Source: Myxococcales bacterium (lineage in GTDB: Bacteria > Myxococcota > Polyangia > Polyangiales > Polyangiaceae). From it: 49,242 bases of DNA. This document shows positions 32,597 through 39,891 of the stretch, piece after piece (position 1 is the stretch's first letter; the number at the start of each line of letters is the position of its first letter). The stretch is taken from the NCBI GenBank assembly GCA_003151595.1, contig PLXW01000090.1:21413-70654 (forward strand). The letters are read 5' to 3'. The notes beneath the pieces are model-generated. The model was not told the DNA's origin, ran no database searches, and was given only the letters and a program-made list of their open reading frames with translations. Both the position numbers and the translations under genes were made by a program.

Positions 32597-33184
32597 TTAC
32601 TTCACCCGCTTCGCGGCCTTCTCGCCAAAAAACTGCACGGCGCCCAGCAGCCACGCCAGCGACGACGGATCGGCGGGAAGCGTGAAGGGGGCGAGGATGA
32701 ACGCGCCCGGACGAATCTCGAAGTGGAGCGGGATTCGCCAGGAGAGGGCCAGCTTGCGGACGCTCGGGGTGAGGGCGCGCGGGATGTCGGCGTCGAGGGC
32801 GGCAAACGTGGCGAAGGTGCGATCGAAGGCCGCGTCGCGCGTGGACTTGCGGGGGACCGAGAGGAGATCGGCGGCTTCCGCGAACGGGCTGGGCGGACGC
32901 GCTTCACAGACGGCGGCGACGCGCGCGCCCACCAGCCGCACGTCCTGCGCGACCGCGATCCAGCAGCTGTCCTCGCGGTTGCTGGTCTCGTCGCTCACGA
33001 AGAGCCGCGCGATCGACACCGACCCCGACCCGCCTGTCGCGTGAAGCGCGTGCGCGTACCGGATCGGCGTGCGGAGCGTGGTGAACGGCTCGAACGCACG
33101 CATCCAACGCTCGTCGGCGTCAGGCTCGTACGAGAGTCCGTGCTTCTCGGCGTAGGCCGCGAGCCATCCCCACACTTCGCTCAC
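32597..33184 (-). CDS. Uncharacterised soluble protein next to ccmE
   Basis: 195 residues from a GTG at 33184. No signal peptide or membrane helix. Sequence features: EVWGWLAAYAEKHGLSYEPDADERWM at the start, SCWIAVAQDVRLVG and RIPLHFEIRPGAFILAPFTLPADP near the end. I do not recognise the family; it reads as a single globular alpha/beta domain. It lies 10 bp after the ccmE stop on the same strand and so is probably cotranscribed, but a role in cytochrome c maturation is only a positional guess. Confidence 0.72.
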   Translation of the reverse strand: MSEVWGWLAAYAEKHGLSYEPDADERWMRAFEPFTTLRTPIRYAHALHATGGSGSVSIARLFVSDETSNREDSCWIAVAQDVRLVGARVAAVCEARPPSPFAEAADLLSVPRKSTRDAAFDRTFATFAALDADIPRALTPSVRKLALSWRIPLHFEIRPGAFILAPFTLPADPSSLAWLLGAVQFFGEKAAKRVK

Positions 33185-33194
33185 GCGTCGGAGA

Positions 33195-33764
33195 CTACTC
33201 CAACGCGGCGTGCGGCATCTGCTCGCCCTTGCTGGCGCGATCTTTCATCTCGTACTTGCTCGGGCACTTCGCGAGCACGGTCGTGGCTTCGAACGAGTTG
33301 TCCTGCAGGAGCGACCCTTCGACCGTCACCCCGACATCCATGCCGGGCACGTCGCGGAACGTATCGGGCACCACGCACTGCGCGAAGCGCACGGGGACCT
33401 CGGTGCCGTTCTTCGCGATCGTGAAGCGGTACTCGCACGGCGAGTCGCGTCGCTCGAGCGTGCCATGGACGAGGTTCCCCTCGGCGCGAACGGCGCGCCC
33501 CAGGAACCGCGCCTTCTGCGCGACGAGCTGGTCCACCGGCTTCGAGTAGATGGCGTTGTCCTTCATCCCCGTCATCACGAAGGCCACGATGGCCGCGCCC
33601 ACTGCGACGAGCGGGATCACGATCATCAATCCACGACGCGACTGCTGCGGATCCGCCTCGGCTTCGCCGCCTCGGCGACGTCGCGGGACGGTCACGCCGT
33701 CGTCTTCTCCGGCCACGGGATCGGGGCCGGCGTCGTGTCTGGGGACGAGAATGGGCTCAGTCAT
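33195..33764 (-). CDS. ccmE: CcmE haem chaperone, Cys-type variant
   Basis: 189 residues. A charged N-terminal tail precedes one membrane helix (LMIVIPLVAVGAAIVAFVM, about residues 46-64). The periplasmic beta-barrel (OB fold) follows: RAVRAEGNLVHGTL, YRFTIAKNGTEVPVRFAQCVVPDTF, and VTVEGSLLQDNSFEATTVLAKCPSKYEMK. In standard CcmE the haem is bound through a His in an LAKHxxxY motif; here that position is Cys (Cys167, with Tyr171 kept), as in the CxxxY variants described in Desulfovibrio and archaea. The ccm operon with CcmF-CcmH lies 6 kb away. CcmABCD are not in the window. Confidence 0.88.
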   Translation of the reverse strand: MTEPILVPRHDAGPDPVAGEDDGVTVPRRRRGGEAEADPQQSRRGLMIVIPLVAVGAAIVAFVMTGMKDNAIYSKPVDQLVAQKARFLGRAVRAEGNLVHGTLERRDSPCEYRFTIAKNGTEVPVRFAQCVVPDTFRDVPGMDVGVTVEGSLLQDNSFEATTVLAKCPSKYEMKDRASKGEQMPHAALE

Positions 33765-33832
33765 CGTGGCTGAAATCTAGCCCCCGGCGGCGCGAGGTCA
33801 ACCTCGGTGAGGTCGCGGCCAAGTCGCGAAGG

Positions 33833-33860
33833 TTCCCTGTGAGATCGCGCGTGCTACACT
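33833..33860 (+). promoter_or_regulatory. Possible promoter of the HNH gene
   Basis: TACACT at 33855-33860 is a fair -10 element, with TTCCCT at 33833-33838 as a poor -35 after 16 bases. It lies 78 bp before the ATG at 33939. Only the -10 is convincing. Confidence 0.35.
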
Positions 33861-33938
33861 TTTGTCCGAGGTGCTAGTCCCAACTCGAAGTTCTCGCTCG
33901 ACCAGCTCGACTTCCTCGACTTGCACGATGGAGGGCGG

Positions 33939-34517
33939 ATGACCGACGTGCTCGGCCTGCCGGTGCTCGTACTGAACCGGTACTTCTCACCCATTCAAGT
34001 CACGACGGTGAAGCGCGCGTTCGTCTTGCTTTACGGTGGCGCCGCGCAGGCGGTCGATGAAGGCGGCGAAGAATACGACTTCGACCTGTGGCGCACGCTT
34101 CCGGTGCGCGACGGCGACGACATCGTTCCCATCGTCGGCGGAGACCTTCGCGTCCCGCGCATCGTCCACCTCCACAACTACGATCGCACGCCGCGCGTGA
34201 CGGTGCGTCTCACGCGACGCAACCTGATGTTCCGCGACGCGCACACGTGCCAGTACTGCGGCAAGCACCCGCCGCTCCGCGAGCTCAACATCGACCACGT
34301 GCTCCCGCGTTCGCGCGGCGGCGAAGACTCGTGGGAGAACCTCGTGACCGCGTGCCGCGTGTGCAACCTGCGCAAGGGGTGGAAGACGCCCGACGAAGCG
34401 AACATGCGCCTCGCGCGGAAGCCGTTCCGTCCGAAGTGGTCGACGAGCGCGCAGATCCTGCTCGGGAGCGCGTGGCGCTTCAAAGAGTGGGAGCCGTTCT
34501 TGAAAGCCGCGTCGTAG
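33939..34517 (+). CDS. HNH endonuclease-family protein
   Basis: 192 residues from the ATG at 33939, preceded directly by GGAGGGCGG. An N-terminal region (VLVLNRYFSPIQVTTVKRAFVLLYGGAA) typical of stand-alone bacterial HNH proteins leads to the nuclease core (about residues 100-150): CQYCGKHPP, the HNH motif LNIDHVLPRSRGGEDSWENLVTAC and a second zinc pair CRVCNLRKG. Both CxxC pairs and the HNH residues are present, so a beta-beta-alpha metal finger with nuclease activity is likely. This subgroup is widespread as single-gene chromosomal units; no phage or restriction partner is near. Its biological role is unknown. Confidence 0.9.
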   Translation: MTDVLGLPVLVLNRYFSPIQVTTVKRAFVLLYGGAAQAVDEGGEEYDFDLWRTLPVRDGDDIVPIVGGDLRVPRIVHLHNYDRTPRVTVRLTRRNLMFRDAHTCQYCGKHPPLRELNIDHVLPRSRGGEDSWENLVTACRVCNLRKGWKTPDEANMRLARKPFRPKWSTSAQILLGSAWRFKEWEPFLKAAS

Positions 34518-34533
34518 AGACCGCGGGACCGCG

Positions 34534-34560
34534 GGGGTCCTTCGCTGCGCTCAGGATGAC
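34534..34560. repeat. REP-like extragenic element
   Basis: The stretch GGTCCTTCGCTGCGCTCAGG followed by ATGAC (34536-34560), with its reverse GTCATCCTGAGC..., is a form widely seen as a dispersed extragenic repeat in Deltaproteobacteria and Acidobacteria. It lies in the 57-bp gap between the convergent HNH and TPR genes, preceded by a short CCGCGGGA direct repeat. Read through, it yields the well-known spurious peptides SFAALRMT and VILSAAKDP. Confidence 0.6.
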
Positions 34561-34574
34561 GAGGGGGAGCGAAG

Positions 34575-35210
34575 TTACTTCTTCTTGCCCGCGTCCGGCG
34601 GACCCGCGTCGCGCAGCGACTCGACGATGCGCTGGCGGACGATCTCGTACGCCTTGTCCTGCTTGATCATGTCGTCGATGGCCTGAACGCGCGCGGGCGG
34701 AGTCGTCGGCGTCATCCCGGCGTCGGCGTGCTTCGACGAGTACTCGCCGTACGCCTGCCACGCGGTCTTCGCCTCGTCCCACTTCCGCTCGCGCTCTTTC
34801 ATGTCGGCGGTGAGAAAGAGGATCTTGCCGCGCACGTTCGCGTCGCGATCGTCGCTGTAGTCGAGCGCCTCTTTCAGCGCGGGCTCGGCGTTCGGGAAAT
34901 CCGATCCGGCGAGGTACGCCTCGGCCAGCAGGTAGTGAGACAGCGGGCGCTTGGGCGCGAGCTGGATCGCCTGCTTGTAGAGGTCGATCGCCGCCGGGAC
35001 GTCCTTCGCCAGGAACTTCGCGTTCCCTTGAACGCATCGCTCCATCCACTCGGCGAGGCCGGTGCGGTTGTCGGGATCGCGCTTCACGCCGGCGTCGGCG
35101 GCTGCGGGGACGACCGAGGCGCCGTCTCCCCACGCCGCAGCGACGGGGAGGAGGACGATCGCGGGCGCGACGAAAAGAGCGAGGGTGAAGAGCGTTCCTC
35201 GAAGGCGCAT
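34575..35210 (-). CDS. Exported TPR-type protein
   Basis: 211 residues from the ATG at 35210. A signal peptide (FTLALFVAPAIVLLPVAAAW) precedes a TPR-like region: MERCVQGNAKFLAKDVPAAIDLYKQAIQLAPKRPLSHYLLAEAYL and FPNAEPALKEALDYSDDRDANVRGKILFLTAD, two to three repeats. A Pro-rich and Lys-rich tail (DAGPPDAGKKK) ends the protein. A longer frame to 35972 is an artefact overlapping the methyltransferase. It probably acts as a periplasmic scaffold; no partner is visible. Confidence 0.82.
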   Translation of the reverse strand: MRLRGTLFTLALFVAPAIVLLPVAAAWGDGASVVPAAADAGVKRDPDNRTGLAEWMERCVQGNAKFLAKDVPAAIDLYKQAIQLAPKRPLSHYLLAEAYLAGSDFPNAEPALKEALDYSDDRDANVRGKILFLTADMKERERKWDEAKTAWQAYGEYSSKHADAGMTPTTPPARVQAIDDMIKQDKAYEIVRQRIVESLRDAGPPDAGKKK

Positions 35211-35270
35211 CGAGCGCGAGCCTAACAGACGCGCTTGCGAGGGAGAATCGCACGCGCAAAGCTGCCTCCC

Positions 35271-35960
35271 ATGCTGGACCGAACCCTCGAGCCCGAAGTC
35301 ATGGATACCGCCGACGAGGCCCGCGACTACGACGCGATGGATCACGCCGAGGTGAACGGCCGCTTCGTGGACGACCTGCTCGCGTTTCGTCCGGAGCTCA
35401 CCGAAGTGCTCGACGTGGGGACGGGCACGGCGCGGATCCCGATCGAGCTGTGCAATCGAGCGCCGAAGGTGCACGTCGTGGCGATCGACCTCGCGGAGCA
35501 CATGCTGACCGTGGCGCGCGAGAACATCGCGGAGGCGAAGCTGGGTGACCGTATCGTGCTCGAGAAGCGCGACGCGAAGAGCGCTGGGTGGCCCGACGGG
35601 AAGTTCGACGTGACGATGTCGAACACCATCCTCCACCACATCCCCGATCCGTCGGACCTGCTGCGCGAGATGTGGCGGCTGACGGCGAAGGGGGGCGCGA
35701 TGTTCGTGCGCGATCTGGCGCGGCCGCGATCGAACACCGAGATCAGCGCGCTCGTCGGCAAGTACGGAGGCGAGCCGGCGAGCGGTGACCCGAACATGGT
35801 CGCGTCGCACGAGCGGCAGAAGGCGCTGTTCGCGGCGTCGCTGCATGCCGGGCTCACGCTGGAAGAGATCCGCGAGCGCGTGAACGCGCTGGGGATCCCG
35901 GCGAGCGCGGTCACGATGACGAGCGACAGGCACTGGACGCTGGCGCACGTGAAGCCGTGA
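35271..35960 (+). CDS. Class I SAM-dependent methyltransferase
   Basis: 229 residues from the ATG at 35271. The SAM-binding motif I VLDVGTGTARIPIELC, motif post-I VVAIDLAEHMLTVAREN, the acidic loop RIVLEKRDAKSAGW and motif IV FDVTMSNTILHHIPDPSDLLREM are all present, as in UbiE/MenG-like and related enzymes. The substrate is unknown; the N-terminal VMDTADEARDYDAMDHAEVN suggests a small-molecule methyltransferase. Its stop overlaps the start of the SpoA protein gene (GTGA, 35957-35960), so the two are coupled. Confidence 0.92.
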   Translation: MLDRTLEPEVMDTADEARDYDAMDHAEVNGRFVDDLLAFRPELTEVLDVGTGTARIPIELCNRAPKVHVVAIDLAEHMLTVARENIAEAKLGDRIVLEKRDAKSAGWPDGKFDVTMSNTILHHIPDPSDLLREMWRLTAKGGAMFVRDLARPRSNTEISALVGKYGGEPASGDPNMVASHERQKALFAASLHAGLTLEEIRERVNALGIPASAVTMTSDRHWTLAHVKP

Positions 35961-37117
35961 CCGCACGCCCATCGGCGTTTCCGTGGGCCTCGCTGGAGCA
36001 CGTGGCGCGCGAGGACGCTACGGCGGCGCGCGCGATGCGTGCGCTCGGCGCGCGGTTCGTTCGCGAGGGGGAGATCGCGCGGGCGGCCGGTGAGCTCGTG
36101 GGAGCGCGCGTCGAAGTCATCGTGAAGAGCGTGCGTGGCGGATCGCGGCGCGCGGCGCGCGGCGACGCCGACGTCGCCGTGATCCTGGCGAACGACGCGG
36201 GCGACCTCTCGCGCGCCGTGATCGTCGAGGCCGAAGCGGCGCTCGCCGCGGCGCTCATCGGTCGCGCGGTCCGTCGTCCGGTGCCGCGCGTCGTCGCTCC
36301 CGGGGTCGAAGCGTCGGGAGCGATCGCCGGCGCGTTCGGCGCGATCGTCCTCGCCGCCGCGAGGCGCGCGCACGGATCGTTCGCGCCGCGCATCCTCGCC
36401 GCCGGCCCCGCGGGGGCGATGGCGAAAGATCTCGCCGCGACCGCGGGCGACCTGCTCGAAGCCACGCTGACGGTCCTCGTCGACGACGACGCTTACGTCG
36501 CGCGGGTCCTCGTCCCGCGCGCCGCCGCGATGTCCGCGCGAACCGCGCCGTGGACAGCCGCAAGCTTGGCCGCGCTCGGCGACACGAAGCTGGCGATGAC
36601 GATCGTCGCCTCGGCGACCCTCTCCAACGCCACCGACGTCGGCACCCTCCGCCGCGGCGACGCCTGGCTCCCGTCCGCGTGGCGCCTCACGCGCACGTCC
36701 TCCGGATCGCTGGTCGGTCCCGTCTTCCTCGCGGCGCCGTCACACGACGCCGGCTTCCACGCGGACCTCGGCGACGACGGGCGCCTCGTGCTACGGGGCG
36801 GCGTAGAGAACCTCGCGTGGGCCGCGGGCCCGGAGAGCGGTACGGCGATGACCGATGGCGTGACCGAAGCGGAGAAGGATGCGCTCGTCGATGCGGTGGG
36901 CGAGGTCCCCGTCGTCGTTCGCGTCGAGATCGGCACAGCCGAGATGCGCGCGAAGGAGTGGGCGTCGCTCGGTCGCGGCGACGTGATCGCGCTCGGCCGG
37001 AAGATCGGCGAAGGGGTGACGTTGCGCGTGGGCGGAGTGGCCGTGGCGCGCGGGGAGCTCGTCGATCTCGACGGAGAGATCGGCGTGCGGATCTTGGGAC
37101 GCACGGAGGACCGGTGA
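35957..37117 (+). CDS. SpoA-domain protein, SctQ/FliM-like (type III secretion/flagellar C-ring type)
   Basis: 386 residues from a GTG overlapping the previous stop. The C-terminal 70 residues (about 310-380) fit a SpoA/FliN-type domain: VPVVVRVEIGTAEMRAKEWASLGRGDVIALG, then GVTLRVGGVAVARGELVDLDGEIGVRIL. The N-terminal two thirds are Ala/Val-rich and match the variable N-terminal part of SctQ/YscQ C-ring proteins. No other type III secretion or flagellar gene is in the window, so it is an orphan or part of a scattered system as reported for some myxobacteria. The product could also be a cytosolic adaptor. It overlaps the next gene by GTGA. Confidence 0.78.
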   Translation: MTARPSAFPWASLEHVAREDATAARAMRALGARFVREGEIARAAGELVGARVEVIVKSVRGGSRRAARGDADVAVILANDAGDLSRAVIVEAEAALAAALIGRAVRRPVPRVVAPGVEASGAIAGAFGAIVLAAARRAHGSFAPRILAAGPAGAMAKDLAATAGDLLEATLTVLVDDDAYVARVLVPRAAAMSARTAPWTAASLAALGDTKLAMTIVASATLSNATDVGTLRRGDAWLPSAWRLTRTSSGSLVGPVFLAAPSHDAGFHADLGDDGRLVLRGGVENLAWAAGPESGTAMTDGVTEAEKDALVDAVGEVPVVVRVEIGTAEMRAKEWASLGRGDVIALGRKIGEGVTLRVGGVAVARGELVDLDGEIGVRILGRTEDR

Positions 37118-37638
37118 ACCGCGCAGGCATCGTGATCGTTCTGGCTGCGCTGGCGGCGTGCTCGCGCAGTGAGTCCCCGAACGCGAACGCGACCCCGACC
37201 CCGACCCCGAACGCGACCCCGACGCCGAGCGCGAACGCGAACGCGAACACGAAACCGCTCGCCTCCGCGCCCACGATCCCCCCCTCCACCTGGTCCGGCC
37301 ACTACACCGCGACCCCCGGCACCCTCTCTTCCCCCGACCGCTTCCACGGCGACGACGCCAGCGTCGGCCTCGGCGACGGCGCGATCACCCTCGCCCTCGA
37401 CGACCATGGTCGCGCGACCGGCACGCTCGACGGCGCGCTCGGCGCGACGAAGCTCGACGGCGCTCTCCTCTCCAGCGACTTCAGCGCCGCGCTCGTCCCC
37501 GACGATCTCGCCAGCGGCTTCACGGGCACCGCGGTCGGAACGCGCGACGGCGATCGCATCGCGGGGACGATGCACCTCTCGCTCCCGATGGGGAACGTGC
37601 TTCGCGAAGCGAGCTTCACGCTCGATCGCAAGCGCTAG
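37114..37638 (+). CDS. Low-complexity lipoprotein
   Basis: 174 residues from a GTG overlapping the SpoA gene stop. The signal ends in lipobox LAALAAC. Residues about 20-48 are simple repeats NANATPTPTPNATPTPSANANANT coded by hexanucleotide repeats. A compact region follows (STWSGHYTATPG and VGLGDGAITLALDDHGRATGTLDGALG, then GTAVGTRDGDRIAGTMHLSLPM) that looks like a small beta-barrel or lipocalin-like fold. No function is known. It is last in the methyltransferase, SpoA, lipoprotein operon. Confidence 0.75.
   Translation: MNRAGIVIVLAALAACSRSESPNANATPTPTPNATPTPSANANANTKPLASAPTIPPSTWSGHYTATPGTLSSPDRFHGDDASVGLGDGAITLALDDHGRATGTLDGALGATKLDGALLSSDFSAALVPDDLASGFTGTAVGTRDGDRIAGTMHLSLPMGNVLREASFTLDRKR
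37179..37254. repeat. Coding hexanucleotide repeat (AACGCG/CCCGAC)
   Basis: Runs of (GAACGC) and (CCCGAC) hexamers alternate inside the lipoprotein linker. The unit is two codons, so a gain or loss stays in frame and only alters linker length. Confidence 0.7.
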
Positions 37639-37647
37639 TCTCGTCCC

Positions 37648-38721
37648 ATGTTCGCACCCACCGAGTACCTGCGCTGGGCGGGCACGCACTACGGCAACGT
37701 CTCGTTCGATCTCGGGCGCAGCGGGATGTTCGGCGCCGACAGGCCCGCCCTGGATCTCCCCGCGGAGCTCGAGAGCTTCGCCGCCTGGAACGAGCTGCGC
37801 GCGCGCATCGCGTCGTACAACGGCGTGCCGATCGACGAGGCGCTCCCCGCGTTCGGCACGTCGCACGCGCTGTGGGTCGCGTACTCGTCGCTCGTCTCGC
37901 CGGGCGACGAGGTGCTGATCGAGCGCATCACGTACGAACCGATCCATCGCATCGCCGAGGGGATCGGCGCGCGCGTGACCTGGTTCGAGCGCTCCGCCGA
38001 GAGCCGCTTCGCGCTCGACCCCGAGGTCATCGCGCGCGCGCTCACGCCGCGCACGCGCGTCATCGCCCTCTCCAACGTGCACAACCCGAGCGGAGTCCGC
38101 GCCGACGACCACGCCCTTCGCGAGATCGCGCGCATCGCCGCCAAGCAGGGAGCGCACGTCCTCGTCGACGAGGTGTACGCGCCGTTCGATTCGCTGTGCG
38201 ACGCGCGCGGGCTCTGGAGCGGAAGCGCGCGCCTCCTCGCGCCGAACGTCGTCGCCGTCGGCAGCCTCACCAAGTGCTACGGGCTCGGCGCGCATCGCGT
38301 CGGCTGGGTCGTAGGGCCTCGCGAGGTCATCGCCCGCGGCGACGACGCGCTCGTCGCCAGCCTCGGCCACGCGCCGCTCCCGTGGATGGCGATCGCCGTG
38401 CGCGCGTTCGATCGCTTGCCCGCGTTCGCCGAATGGTCACGACGAACGTTCGCCGGCAAGCGCGCACGCGTCGATGCGTGGATCGCCGCCCGCCCGCACC
38501 TCGCGTGGAGCGCGCCGCGCGAAGGACTCTTCGGTTTCGCGATCGACACGCGCACCAGCGACGACCTCACCTCGCGCATCGAGCAAGGCATCCGCGATCA
38601 CGGCGTCATCGTCGCCCCCGGCGCGTTCTTCGGTGTGCCCAACGGCTTCCGACTCGCGTGGTCGCTCGACGCCTCGCAGCTCGACGAAGCCCTCGCGCGA
38701 CTGGCGCGGGTCAGTGACTGA
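37648..38721 (+). CDS. Class I/II (fold type I) PLP-dependent aminotransferase
   Basis: 357 residues. The PLP Lys209 lies in VGSLTKCYGLGAHRVGW, matching the SLxKxxxxxGxRxGW pattern of family I aminotransferases; LVDEVYAPF carries the PLP-pyridine Asp and NVHNPSGV the conserved Asn. The N-terminal YNGVPIDEALPAFGTSHALWVAYSSLV is the small-domain/cofactor loop. The C-terminus VAPGAFFGVPNGFRLAWS has the substrate carboxylate-binding Arg. Its length and N-terminus fit the aspartate/alanine or methionine-type group; substrate uncertain. It starts 9 bp after the lipoprotein gene and is probably the last gene of that transcript. Confidence 0.9.
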   Translation: MFAPTEYLRWAGTHYGNVSFDLGRSGMFGADRPALDLPAELESFAAWNELRARIASYNGVPIDEALPAFGTSHALWVAYSSLVSPGDEVLIERITYEPIHRIAEGIGARVTWFERSAESRFALDPEVIARALTPRTRVIALSNVHNPSGVRADDHALREIARIAAKQGAHVLVDEVYAPFDSLCDARGLWSGSARLLAPNVVAVGSLTKCYGLGAHRVGWVVGPREVIARGDDALVASLGHAPLPWMAIAVRAFDRLPAFAEWSRRTFAGKRARVDAWIAARPHLAWSAPREGLFGFAIDTRTSDDLTSRIEQGIRDHGVIVAPGAFFGVPNGFRLAWSLDASQLDEALARLARVSD

Positions 38722-38755
38722 CGCTTCGAATTTCACGGCAAACTGGTCTCTTTTG

Positions 38756-38881
38756 GACCTCGCAGGTCAATCCCGCGACCTCGCAGGTCGATCGGGTGAC
38801 CACGTTGGTCGCGCGAGATCCCTCGCGCCTCGACGAACGGACCACGCTGCGCGACGCGCGGACCTCACTCCTCCACCGGCG
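38756..38881. repeat. Degenerate 21-bp tandem array of dyads
   Basis: Six successive 21-bp units start at 38756, 38777, 38798, 38819, 38840 and 38861. Units 1 and 2 begin with GACCTCGCAGGTC, unit 3 with GACCACGTTGGTC; all three are 5-bp dyads around a 3-bp centre. Units 4-6 are increasingly degenerate (for example GACCACGCTGCGC and GACCTCACTCCTC) but keep the phase. A possible earlier half site TGGTC lies at 38744. The array fills the convergent gap after the aminotransferase and runs about 17 bp into the 3' end of the EamA gene. Confidence 0.75.
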
Positions 38882-39836
38882 CCGGTATCGCATCCTTCCG
38901 CGTCGCCACGATCGACACCCCCAGCGCGATCAACGCCGCCGCCCCGATCAACCGCGCGCTCAGCGACTGCCCCAGCTGCACCCACGCCAGCACGCCCGCG
39001 ATCACCGGCTGCACGTAGATGTAGATCGACACGAGCGTCGCGTTCGATCGCCCCAGCGCCCAAGCGTTGCACAGGTACGCCACGATCGTCGGCATCGCGA
39101 GGATGTACGCCAGGAACCAGATCCCTCGCGGCGTCCACGTCGGCGCCCCCGCGATCAAGCGCGACATCCCGATCGGCGCGAACAGGATCGCGCCCCAGGT
39201 GAAGATCCACGTCACGACCGTCAGCGTCCCCAGTCGCCGGATCGTGCTTCGCGAGAACACGATGTACGCCGAGTAACAGAGACTGTTCACCAGCACGACC
39301 ACCGCCCCGAGATCGACGTGCCCCACGCCGGTGAGCCAAACGGCCCCCGCGATGGATGACGCGAGCCCCACCGCCAGCCTCACGCTCGCGCGCTCCTGCC
39401 GGACCGCGACGGCCATCACCGCCGTGAAGACCGGGATGGTGACGCTAAGGAGCGCGGCGGTCATCGGCGTCGTGAGTCGCAAGCCGATCAGGAACAGCGT
39501 CTGGTTGAGAGCGATCCCGATGACCGAGAGCCCCGCGAGGATGACGTGATCGTGAAGCGTCGTGGTTCGTAGCTGTTTCGTGGCGCGCGTGAACAGCTGG
39601 AAGAACAGCGCGGCGCCGAGCATCCGCACCATGGCCACGGCGAAGGGCGAGATCTCCTCGCCTCCGGCAACACGCGGCCCCATCGCAATCTTCCCCTCGA
39701 CGGTCTGCGATGCGAACGCGACCTGCACGATCAGCAGAGCCGCATGCACCCGCCAATCACGCGAGGGGGCGCGCGATGGGGCCCCCGAAGGCGCGCTCGG
39801 AGGTTCCGGCGTACTGTCGGCGGCGGGCGTCGTCAT
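38865..39836 (-). CDS. EamA/DMT-family inner-membrane transporter
   Basis: 323 residues from the ATG at 39836; a longer frame to 39926 would overlap the ccmF start. Ten hydrophobic helices in two five-helix EamA repeats are visible (for example ALLIVQVAFASQTVEGKIAM, FAVAMVRMLGAALFFQLFT, LIGLRLTTPMTAALLSVTIP; then LVNSLCYSAYIVFSR, ILAMPTIVAYLCNAWAL and VIAGVLAWVQLGQSLSARL). Members export amino acids, nucleosides or metabolites. The substrate is unknown. It is divergent from the ccmF operon with a 55-bp gap. Confidence 0.9.
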   Translation of the reverse strand: MTTPAADSTPEPPSAPSGAPSRAPSRDWRVHAALLIVQVAFASQTVEGKIAMGPRVAGGEEISPFAVAMVRMLGAALFFQLFTRATKQLRTTTLHDHVILAGLSVIGIALNQTLFLIGLRLTTPMTAALLSVTIPVFTAVMAVAVRQERASVRLAVGLASSIAGAVWLTGVGHVDLGAVVVLVNSLCYSAYIVFSRSTIRRLGTLTVVTWIFTWGAILFAPIGMSRLIAGAPTWTPRGIWFLAYILAMPTIVAYLCNAWALGRSNATLVSIYIYVQPVIAGVLAWVQLGQSLSARLIGAAALIALGVSIVATRKDAIPAPVEE

Positions 39837-39891
39837 CCTCGGGTAAGCTTCGCACGTCGCTTGCTGACAACGGCATGCAGCGACACTCCCC

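Noticed and set aside
36493..38370. 625-residue minus-strand open frame
   Set aside because: Antisense to the SpoA, lipoprotein and aminotransferase genes, with Arg/Ala-rich shadow composition.
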